This document shows, piece by piece, positions 58,309-64,000 of a stretch of DNA of 64,000 nt (the first letter of the stretch is position 1; each line of letters starts with the position of its first letter). The position numbers were made by a program, and so were the translations under genes. Source of the DNA: DASZZZ01 sp036260375 (lineage in GTDB: Bacteria > Actinomycetota > CADDZG01 > WHSQ01); NCBI GenBank assembly GCA_036260375.1, contig DASZZZ010000040.1:1-64000 (forward strand), in the 5' to 3' direction. The notes beneath the pieces were generated by a model that was given only the letters and a program-made list of their open reading frames with translations, was not told where the DNA came from and searched no databases.

Positions 58309-59093
58309 GGAGCGACCTCGGCGACGGCGCGCTCGAGGACGTCCGGGGCGCCACGGGCGCCGCGCCGCAGGTGGAGGAAGAACTCGCGGTTGCCGGCGGG
58401 GCCGGGGGGATGCGACGGCACCGCCCCCGCGACGCCGAGCCCGAGCGCGGCGCCCGCCGCGGCGACGCGCTCGAGCGCGCCGCGCCACGCGGCCGGGTCG
58501 CGCACCACGCCGCCCTTGCCGACCGCGTCCCGTCCCGCCTCGAACTGCGGCTTGACGAGCACGACGAAGTCGGCGCCGGGGGCCGCGAGCGCGGCCAGGG
58601 CCGGCAGCACCGTGGCGAGCGAGATGAACGACAGGTCGGCGGTCACGCCGTCGGGCGCGAACGGAAGGTCGGCGGGGCGCACGAAGCGCGCGTTAACGCG
58701 TTCGACGACGGTCACGCGGTCGTCGCCGCGCAGCCTCTGGTGCAGCTCGCCGTAGCCGACGTCGAGCGCGATCACGGCGGCGGCGCCGCCCTGGAGCAGC
58801 CGGTCGGTGAACCCGCCCGTCGACGCGCCGGCGTCGAGCCACCGCCGGCCCTCGACGACGACGTCGAGGCGCGCCAGGGCGCCGTCGAGCTTGTCGCCGC
58901 CGCGCGACACGAAGCGCGCGGCCGGCCCCGCGAGCACGATCGGGTCGGCGGCGTCGACGAGCGTCGCGACGCGGCCCGCGGGCACGCCGCGCACCAGCAC
59001 GCGTCCGTCCTCGACGGCGCGCCGGGCCGCGGCGCGCGACGGCGCCAGCCCGCGCCGGACGAGCTCAGCGTCGAGCCTGACCCGGCGGGCCAA
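58305..59093 (-). CDS. tlyA: 16S/23S rRNA 2'-O-methyltransferase TlyA
   Basis: 262 residues: an N-terminal S4 domain (RLDAELVRRGLAPSRAAARRAV) then an FtsJ-like methyltransferase (RFVSRGGDKLDGAL, RWLDAGASTGGFTDRLLQGGA for SAM binding, DVGYGELHQRL). In mycobacteria it methylates C1409 of 16S and C1920 of 23S rRNA and affects capreomycin susceptibility. The likely start is TTG 59093 (no ATG or GTG in a suitable place), overlapping the small upstream ORF by 29 nt. Confidence 0.9.
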   Translation of the reverse strand: MARRVRLDAELVRRGLAPSRAAARRAVEDGRVLVRGVPAGRVATLVDAADPIVLAGPAARFVSRGGDKLDGALARLDVVVEGRRWLDAGASTGGFTDRLLQGGAAAVIALDVGYGELHQRLRGDDRVTVVERVNARFVRPADLPFAPDGVTADLSFISLATVLPALAALAAPGADFVVLVKPQFEAGRDAVGKGGVVRDPAAWRGALERVAAAGAALGLGVAGAVPSHPPGPAGNREFFLHLRRGARGAPDVLERAVAEVAP

Positions 59094-59274
59094 CGTCGCG
59101 CTCGAGCTCGTCCTCGAGCGATTGGTGGAGCTCCTCGAGGGCGCGCAGCCGCTCGTCGTCGGTCGCGCCCTCCGCTCCGGCGAGCCGGCCCGCGGCGTCC
59201 CGTTCGATGCGGGCGGCGTCGTCGGGCTCGTGCGAGCGCTCGCCGGGCCGCGCGGCGTCGTCACGGTCGGTCAT
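59065..59274 (-). CDS. Small acidic protein upstream of tlyA
   Basis: 69 residues, highly charged, probably helical in its second half (DERLRALEELHQSLEDELERD) with a disordered first half. It starts at ATG 59274 and its 3' end overlaps tlyA, so it may be translated as a leader to it. No family is recognised. Similar short, Glu/Arg-rich ORFs do occur upstream of tlyA in some actinomycetes, but I cannot verify the relation here. Confidence 0.55.
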   Translation of the reverse strand: MTDRDDAARPGERSHEPDDAARIERDAAGRLAGAEGATDDERLRALEELHQSLEDELERDVGPPGQARR

Positions 59275-59320
59275 GGTCGATGTCTACCAGACAGCGGCGC
59301 GTGAACGGCCGCAATCGCCG

Positions 59321-59896
59321 CTACGTCGGCGACGCGTCCGGCGGCACGCCGGCCTGCGGCCGGGCGTCCGGAGACGGCGCCGTGCGCCCCGTCGACTTGC
59401 GGGCGGTCGTCTTCTTGCGCGCGGTCGTCTTCTTGCGTGCGGTCGTCTTCTTGGCGGTCTTGGCCGCGGTGTCCGCGGCGGCGCCGGAGCGGCCTGCGGG
59501 CGTCTTGGGGCTCGACGACGCGTCGGCCGCGGCGGTCCGGCGCGCCGGCCCCCCGGGCCCGCGTCCCGCCGGCGTCTTTGGGCTCGCGGCCGCGCCGCGC
59601 GCCGCGGCGGCCGCCCCCTCGAGACGCGCGACGCGGCGTTCGAGCCGCTGGAGGTCGCGCCGCGACGCGAACCCGACCGCGTCGAGCTGCGTCTCGATCT
59701 CGGAGCGCACCAGCTGCAGGAGCTCGCGCCGGTTCGCCTTGCTCAGCTCGACCAGCATCCGCGCCATGCTCGTCGCCTGCTGGCGCCGCTCATCGCCGGT
59801 GCGGAAGAAGTCGCGCACGATCTCCTCGGCGCGGTTGCGGGTCAGCTCCGCGATGCCCGATCCGAACAGCGCCATCCTTCGCAGCTCGTCTCTCAT
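59321..59896 (-). CDS. Helical protein with histone H1-like Lys/Arg-Thr-Ala tail
   Basis: 191 residues. The first 95 form continuous amphipathic helices (ELTRNRAEEIVRDFFRTGDE, RRELLQLVRSEIETQLDAVG, RDLQRLERRVARLEG), similar to small phasin-like or polyhydroxyalkanoate-granule-associated helical domains. The rest is low-complexity, with repeated SPKTPAGR and a basic tail of three KKTTAR units (bases about 59398-59460). The tail resembles bacterial H1-like DNA-binding tails. A nucleoid or granule role is possible. The divergent rhomboid gene begins 54 nt away. Confidence 0.7.
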   Translation of the reverse strand: MRDELRRMALFGSGIAELTRNRAEEIVRDFFRTGDERRQQATSMARMLVELSKANRRELLQLVRSEIETQLDAVGFASRRDLQRLERRVARLEGAAAAARGAAASPKTPAGRGPGGPARRTAAADASSSPKTPAGRSGAAADTAAKTAKKTTARKKTTARKKTTARKSTGRTAPSPDARPQAGVPPDASPT

Positions 59897-59937
59897 GGCC
59901 GTCCTCTCGCGACGCGTGGCTAGCGGCGGCCCAAACC

Positions 59938-59943
59938 TATACT
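59938..59943 (+). promoter_or_regulatory. -10 element for a probably leaderless rhomboid transcript
   Basis: TATACT ends 6 nt before ATG 59950, with no ribosome-binding site. The arrangement is identical in spacing to that at 37515 and indicates transcription from the start codon. Confidence 0.6.
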
Positions 59944-59949
59944 CGCCCG

Positions 59950-60732
59950 ATGCTCGGCCTCATCCCCGTGTCCGACGCAAACCCCACGCGCCGGCGCCCG
60001 TACGTGACGCTGTTGCTGATCGCCGTCAACGTCGTCGCGTTCTTCCAGACGCCCGGGCTCGGTCAGACCGCCGCGTCGCAGGAGTACTTCTTCGAGAACG
60101 CGCCCGTGCCGTGCCAGCTCGAGGCGTCGTGCGTGTTCGAGGGCCGCCCCGTGCCGACGGAGATCATCCCGCCGCGCGGCATCGGCTCGTTCCTGCTCGC
60201 CATCCTCGCGTCGACGTTCCTGCACGCCGGCTTCCTGCACATCATCGGCAACATGCTGTTCCTGTGGGTGTTCGGCAACAACGTCGAGGACTTCCTGGGC
60301 CACGGGAAGTTCCTCGGGTTCTACCTGCTCGGTGGGATCGCCGCCGCGTTCGCGCACATCCTCACGCACACCGGCTCGATCGCGCCGATCGTAGGTGCGT
60401 CCGGCGCGGTCGCGGCCGTCATGGGCGCGTACTTCGTGCTCTACCCGCGCGCGCGCGTCAACGTGCTCATCATCTTCGCCTTCATCACGATAGTGCAGAT
60501 GTCGGCGTGGGTGGTGCTGGCGCTGTGGTTCCTCTTGCAGTTCTTCATCGGCCGCTTCGAGCTGCTCGGCGTCGACAACGTCACGTCGGTGGCGTGGCTC
60601 GCGCACGTCGGCGGCTTCGTGTTCGGGGTCGTAGCGATCTACCTCCTCGGCGGGCGCCCGCACAAGTACGGATGGACGCCCGAGACGCATTGGGGGCGGC
60701 GGTCGACCTGGGGCCGCTCCGGCTGGAGATAG
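59950..60732 (+). CDS. Rhomboid-family intramembrane serine protease
   Basis: A 260-residue membrane protease with about six to seven helices. The catalytic Ser is in VGASGAVAAVMGAY (GxSG) and the His in WLAHVGGFVFG (AHxGG). FLHAGFLHIIGNMLFLWVFG supplies the conserved HxxxN oxyanion region. It cleaves other membrane proteins; its substrates are unknown. It heads the plus-strand island before the MauE-like gene, about 140 bp away. Confidence 0.9.
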   Translation: MLGLIPVSDANPTRRRPYVTLLLIAVNVVAFFQTPGLGQTAASQEYFFENAPVPCQLEASCVFEGRPVPTEIIPPRGIGSFLLAILASTFLHAGFLHIIGNMLFLWVFGNNVEDFLGHGKFLGFYLLGGIAAAFAHILTHTGSIAPIVGASGAVAAVMGAYFVLYPRARVNVLIIFAFITIVQMSAWVVLALWFLLQFFIGRFELLGVDNVTSVAWLAHVGGFVFGVVAIYLLGGRPHKYGWTPETHWGRRSTWGRSGWR

Positions 60733-60872
60733 CGCGCCGCCGCCGTCTCGCCGCGGACCTGGCGCGGCGCCAGTCGTAGCTCGCGCGCCGGATCGCGACG
60801 CGCAACCGTTGACGAGCGGCGCGCGCCCAACGTACGCTTTCACGCGGCGAAGGACGAAAAGAGGGTGTGGGG

Positions 60873-61358
60873 ATGGCCGCGGTATTCCGCTGGGCGCTGC
60901 TGGTCCTGTTCGTCGCGGCGTCGGCGACGAAGCTCCATGATCACGATCGCTTCCTGAGGACGCTCACGTCCATCCCGTGGCTTCCGCCGCGGCGCGCCCG
61001 TGTCGCGGCGCGCGCCGTGCCCGTCGTCGAGCTCTTCATCGCGCTCCTCCTCGCCGTGAGCCCGCGCGCCGGTGCCGCGGCCGCGGTCGTGACGCTCGCC
61101 GTCTTCACCGGCGTCGTCGTGACGGAGATTGCTTCCGGGCGGCGCTTCGAGTGTCGATGCTTCGGCGGCACCGGCACCAGGGCCGCCGGGACGGCGACCG
61201 TCGCCCGCAACGCAGCGTTGATCGCCGCCGCCGCGATGGTGTTGCTCGGCGAACCCTCGTACCCGCTCCCCGCCGCACTCGCGGGCGCCGGCGTGGGTCT
61301 GCTCGTCGTGCTCGTCGAGATCGGGACGGACGTGCTCATTCGAGAGGAGCCGGCATGA
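60873..61358 (+). CDS. MauE/DoxX-like redox-associated membrane protein
   Basis: A 161-residue protein with four predicted transmembrane helices. It begins WALLVLFVAASATKLHD as MauE-type proteins do, and the loop FECRCFGGTG carries the Cys-x-Cys-Phe motif of the family. MauE is required for disulfide formation in methylamine dehydrogenase small subunits. ATG 60873 has GAGGG upstream; GTG 60867 is an alternative. The MauD-like gene starts inside its stop (ATGA). Confidence 0.82.
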   Translation: MAAVFRWALLVLFVAASATKLHDHDRFLRTLTSIPWLPPRRARVAARAVPVVELFIALLLAVSPRAGAAAAVVTLAVFTGVVVTEIASGRRFECRCFGGTGTRAAGTATVARNAALIAAAAMVLLGEPSYPLPAALAGAGVGLLVVLVEIGTDVLIREEPA

Positions 61359-61933
61359 CTGGTTGGTGGCTGGTGTCGTACGTCGTCCTGTGGACGATGA
61401 CGGCGGCGACCTTGATCGTCCTCCTCGTGGTCCTCCGACAGCTAGGGCTCATCTACCTACGGGCGCGAAGCGCCGCCTTCGATCTGGACGAGGGACCCCT
61501 CATCGGCTCCGTCGTGGCCTTCGACGAGGTCGATGACCGCGGCAACGAGTTTTCCTTCCCGAACGCCGATGCCGAGCTGAACGTGCTCGTGTTCGCTTCG
61601 CCGCATTGCGCTCTCTGCAAGGAGTCCCTCGGCGGCCTACGCGGGGCTCTCAAGGGCCGGGAAGCATCCGTGGTCGTGGTCAGCGAGGGTGACGCGGAAT
61701 CGAATGCAGGACTTCGCGCGATCGCACGGGACGCCACGCACTTCGTCACGAGCCTCAAGCGCCAGCGCGCCCTGCGAATCGAGACGATCCCTTACGCACT
61801 CGTCACGACGGGGACCGGTGTCGTCGTCGCCAAAGGCATCGTCAACTACGTCGAGGACCTCGAGACGCTGCTCGACGACGCGTTGGAGAAGGCGGGGCCC
61901 CGATCGGTTCCCGTCGTCACCGACGCTCCCTGA
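61355..61933 (+). CDS. MauD-like membrane-anchored thioredoxin-fold protein
   Basis: 192 residues: an N-terminal membrane anchor (WWLVSYVVLWTMTAATLIVLLVVL) and an exported thioredoxin-like domain with the redox motif Cys-Ala-Leu-Cys in FASPHCALCKESL, then the cis-Pro region IETIPYALV. MauD is the partner of MauE in forming or isomerising disulfides. GAGAGGAG lies before ATG 61355. Codon use is less GC-rich than its surroundings. The downstream cysteine-rich peptide is its likely substrate. Confidence 0.85.
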   Translation: MTGWWLVSYVVLWTMTAATLIVLLVVLRQLGLIYLRARSAAFDLDEGPLIGSVVAFDEVDDRGNEFSFPNADAELNVLVFASPHCALCKESLGGLRGALKGREASVVVVSEGDAESNAGLRAIARDATHFVTSLKRQRALRIETIPYALVTTGTGVVVAKGIVNYVEDLETLLDDALEKAGPRSVPVVTDAP

Positions 61934-61999
61934 ACCGCGCGTGCGGTCGACACCGTTCGATGACGAGACGGGCCGGACGAACCACAGAGGGGAGGTGAG

Positions 62000-62281
62000 A
62001 TGGACAGGATGATCGAAGGGGCTGCGAGCGAGCTCGCGAGCCGCACGTCACGCCGGGGCTTTCTGGGACGCACCGGGCGGGCGCTGTTGGCCGCGGTCGG
62101 TGGCGCCGCGCTCACCGCGCTATCCGCATCGCCGGCAACCGCGTGCTCCTGCTCGAGCCCTTGCTACGTCGGGAGCGACTGCGGCTGCAGCCCCCGCCTC
62201 CGACGCATCTACGCGTGTCCGTACAAGGGCTGTTCGGATCCCTGGTGCTACTACTCCCGGTGCACGCAGCTCGCGTGCTGA
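62000..62281 (+). CDS. Tat-exported cysteine-rich small protein, candidate substrate of the MauE/MauD pair
   Basis: 93 residues. A twin-arginine signal (SRRGFLGRTGRALLAAVGG) ends near SPATA. The mature part of about 45 residues holds 10 Cys, 4 Tyr and one Trp, including PWCYYSRC and the C-terminal LAC. A strong GGGGAGGTGAG lies before ATG 62000. Folded Tat export plus dedicated redox proteins recalls the methylamine dehydrogenase small subunit, which carries a Trp-derived quinone, but this peptide is far shorter and no large subunit is present. I recognise no family. It may be a new exported disulfide-rich peptide with a bound or peptide-derived cofactor. Confidence 0.75.
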   Translation: MDRMIEGAASELASRTSRRGFLGRTGRALLAAVGGAALTALSASPATACSCSSPCYVGSDCGCSPRLRRIYACPYKGCSDPWCYYSRCTQLAC

Positions 62282-62334
62282 ACGCGTCGCCGGGTTGATC
62301 GACGGCGGGGCGTCGCGTTCGACCGTCGAGTCGG

Positions 62335-62847
62335 TCAGCGCACCGTGAACGTCGTGCGCATGCCGAGCGCGAAGTGCGCGTGCGACATCCCGGCGTGCGT
62401 GCCGTGGCCATGCGCCTTCTCGACGACGTTGCACACGAGCGCGTAGCGCCCGGGCTCGAGGCGCGCGCCGATCTCCGCGCTCTCGCCCGGCGCGACGTCG
62501 TGCGCCGCTCCGGCCGGCTCGAGGCCGCGCGCGTCGAGCGAGCCGTCGGGCCGCGTCGGCAGCTCGAGCAGGTCGTCCTCGGTCGCGTAGACGACGAGCT
62601 CGTGCGGCTCGGCCCCCGCGTTGACGACGTGGAACGTCACCGGACCGGCCGCCACGCTCCCCGCCGACGGATCGATCGCGTACTCGCGCAGCTCGACGTG
62701 GACGACGCCGGGCGGGTCACCGCCCGCGTCCGGGGACGCACCGCCGTGGTCGTCGTGGCCGCCGCACGCCGCCGCGACGACGGCGAGCGCGGCGAGCGCG
62801 ACTCGGGCGCGCGCGGGGATCGGTCCCTCTACCGGCACGGGACGCAC
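62335..62847 (-). CDS. Exported lipoprotein with cupredoxin-like domain
   Basis: 170 residues. The N-terminus has a lipoprotein signal (RVALAALAVVAAAC) with the lipid-attachment Cys near residue 28. The mature domain has the two-strand pattern of cupredoxins: a His in AEPHELVVY and a later Cys, His and Met cluster (RYALVCNVVEKAHGHG, SHAHFALGM), which could form a type 1-like copper site. It follows the HAD gene immediately. Possible roles are electron transfer or copper binding at the cell surface. Confidence 0.72.
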   Translation of the reverse strand: MRPVPVEGPIPARARVALAALAVVAAACGGHDDHGGASPDAGGDPPGVVHVELREYAIDPSAGSVAAGPVTFHVVNAGAEPHELVVYATEDDLLELPTRPDGSLDARGLEPAGAAHDVAPGESAEIGARLEPGRYALVCNVVEKAHGHGTHAGMSHAHFALGMRTTFTVR

Positions 62848-62848
62848 G

Positions 62849-63637
62849 CTACGTCAGGTCCGCGAGGCTGTCGACGACGACGTCGGGCGGGGGGTCGAGC
62901 GTCGCGGCCGCGGCGGCGGTCGTCACGCCGGAGAGGACGAGCACGGTCGTCCACCCGCGCGCGCGCCCGCCGTCGAGATCGGTCTCGGCGCGGTCGCCGA
63001 CGACCGCGATCGCGCGCGCGCCGTCGAGCCGGCGCGCGGCCGCGTCCATCATCGGCGGGTGCGGCTTGCCGACGACCTCGGCGCGTGTTCCGGTCGCGAC
63101 CTCGATCGACGCGAGGATCGCGCCCGCGCCGGGCCACAGGCCACCGGGCACGGGGAACGACGCGTCGTCGTTCGTCGCGATCAGCGACGCGCCCGCGCGC
63201 ACCGCGTCGCTCGCCCGCCGCAGCGCGGCGTAGTCGAAGCCCGGATCGAGGCCGACGACGACCAGGTCGCTCGACGCCGTCGCGGGGTCGTCGACGACCT
63301 CGATCCCCGCCGACGCGAGCGCGGCGCGCACGCCGTCGCCCCCGACGACGATCGCGCGCGCACCGGCGAGGCCGCGCTGCGCGAGGACCTCGCCGACGAC
63401 GACCGCGGACGTCACGATCTCCTCGGGCCGTGCGCGCACGCCGGCGCGCGCGAGCTTGTCGACGTACTGCTCGACCGTCGCGCGCGAGTTGTTCGTGGCG
63501 AAGACGATCCGAACGCCGCGCGACCGCAGGCGCTCGAGCGCCGCGCCCGCGCCGGGAACGGGTTCGTCGCCGCGGTAGACGACGCCGTCGAGGTCGCACA
63601 CGACGCCGTCGACGCCGCCGGGGAGCGCGCCGCTCAT
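62849..63637 (-). CDS. HAD-IIA family sugar-phosphatase-like hydrolase (Rv1692-like)
   Basis: A 262-residue NagD-type phosphatase. Motif I is VVCDLDGVVYRG, motif II IVFATNNSRATVEQY, then EVVGKPHPPM and the acidic AVVGDRAETDLDGGRARGW. In M. tuberculosis Rv1692 hydrolyses glycerol phosphate and lies near tlyA, matching the order here once the plus-strand island is removed. ATG 63637 overlaps the upstream oxidoreductase stop (ATGA). Confidence 0.88.
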   Translation of the reverse strand: MSGALPGGVDGVVCDLDGVVYRGDEPVPGAGAALERLRSRGVRIVFATNNSRATVEQYVDKLARAGVRARPEEIVTSAVVVGEVLAQRGLAGARAIVVGGDGVRAALASAGIEVVDDPATASSDLVVVGLDPGFDYAALRRASDAVRAGASLIATNDDASFPVPGGLWPGAGAILASIEVATGTRAEVVGKPHPPMMDAAARRLDGARAIAVVGDRAETDLDGGRARGWTTVLVLSGVTTAAAAATLDPPPDVVVDSLADLT

Positions 63638-64000
63638 CGCCCGGGCACGGCCCCCGTCGTGCGGAGCAGGCAGAGGTCGGCGCGGCCCCCGGCGAGCGCG
63701 GTGTTGGCCTCGTCGACGCTCTCGAGGTGGCCGGCCGTCATCGCCGCGACACCGGCCTCGTTGCGGACGCGGTCGCAGTACGACGTCAGAAAGTACGGGT
63801 CGTAGCGGGGCCGCGACGCGGGCGTCGTCCATCCCGCCAGCACCTGCACCAGATCGCACCCGCGTTCGCGCAGCGCGCGCGCGAACGCGACCGCGTCGTC
63901 GAGCCCCCAACCGCCGCGCTCCCAGTCCGTCGCCGGCAGCGCGACCGACAACGGGCGCTCGCGCGGCCACGCCGCGCGCACCGCGTCGAACACCTCGAGC
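63634..64000 (-). CDS. NADH:flavin oxidoreductase (old yellow enzyme family), C-terminal part only
   Basis: The gene runs off the right edge, so only the C-terminal 121 residues are visible, ending at 63634. The pattern VFDAVRAAWPRERPLSVAL, then LDDAVAFARALRERGCDLVQV, and a closing EANTALAGGRADLCLL matches the end of the OYE barrel, where the last strand binds FMN phosphate. An open frame continues through 64000. The substrate cannot be told from this part. Confidence 0.75.
   Translation of the reverse strand, partial: LEVFDAVRAAWPRERPLSVALPATDWERGGWGLDDAVAFARALRERGCDLVQVLAGWTTPASRPRYDPYFLTSYCDRVRNEAGVAAMTAGHLESVDEANTALAGGRADLCLLRTTGAVPGR

Noticed and set aside
62000..62281. Cys-rich peptide as methylamine dehydrogenase small subunit
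   Set aside because: The mature part is about 45 residues rather than about 130, it has one Trp instead of the two needed for tryptophan tryptophylquinone, and no large subunit is adjacent.

Overview
The window is about 72% GC, gene-dense, and mostly one continuous stretch of bacterial chromosome. Gene content and order point to an actinomycete (phylum Actinomycetota), probably a lineage outside the Mycobacteriales. Two blocks keep an order known from Mycobacterium tuberculosis. One is gcvP/MerR/DUF151/MerR/GarA/gcvH/pgsA (like the Rv1822-Rv1832 area). The other is der/cmk/rluB/scpB/scpA/ParA-like/xerD/pyrG/MctB/SteA/recN/nadK/tlyA/HAD (like Rv1692-Rv1713). Supporting markers are a DUF4193 protein, an adjacent Lnt plus polyprenol-phosphate mannosyltransferase pair, SteA and MctB. 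The exact class cannot be fixed from the sequence alone.

Layout. From 1 to 8.6 kb a plus-strand catabolic run encodes an aldehyde dehydrogenase (cut by the window edge), two class III aminotransferases, a two-subunit CoA-transferase, an amidohydrolase, a VOC protein and a HAD hydrolase. From 9.0 to 9.75 kb there is no gene, but there is a consensus promoter, a candidate structured RNA of about 400-500 nt closed by a 17-bp end-to-end stem, and a terminator-like hairpin. From 9.8 to 13.4 kb lie DUF4193, lnt, ppm1 and a D-aminopeptidase. From 13.4 to 64 kb almost everything is on the minus strand: PPTase, AlkA-like glycosylase, two-domain multicopper oxidase, mannosyltransferase, glycine cleavage genes with MerR/GarA-type regulators, a sugar-nucleotide/phospholipid segment with tRNA-Pro, der-cmk-aroA-tyrA, rluB-scpB-scpA, a ParA/ribbon-helix-helix locus, deoB-xerD-ald-pyrG, and an envelope and cell-division cluster (GT4, two paralogous membrane proteins, glycosyltransferase, MurJ, MctB, SteA) running into recN-nadK-tlyA. 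A plus-strand island at 59.9-62.3 kb carries a rhomboid protease and a MauE/MauD/Tat-exported cysteine-rich peptide cassette with less GC-rich codon use.

Most notable signal. Between 20.4 and 40.1 kb, mainly in intergenic gaps, there are eleven short arrays of tandem 8-bp units of the form NNGTCGAC, most often TTGTCGAC or AAGTCGAC, held in strict 8-bp register for 2-7 units. I recognise none in the remaining 44 kb. They bracket parA and a small ribbon-helix-helix gene: one array lies in the parA leader, and two more plus a 51-bp tandem repeat lie in the gap between convergent genes downstream of the ribbon-helix-helix gene. Ribbon-helix-helix proteins such as MetJ and omega are known to bind tandem 7-8 bp repeats, and omega/ParG-type proteins partner ParA. 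The arrangement suggests a chromosomal ParA-RHH partition or nucleoid-organising system with dispersed centromere-like sites. The repeats, their register and their positions are seen directly; the function is inferred.
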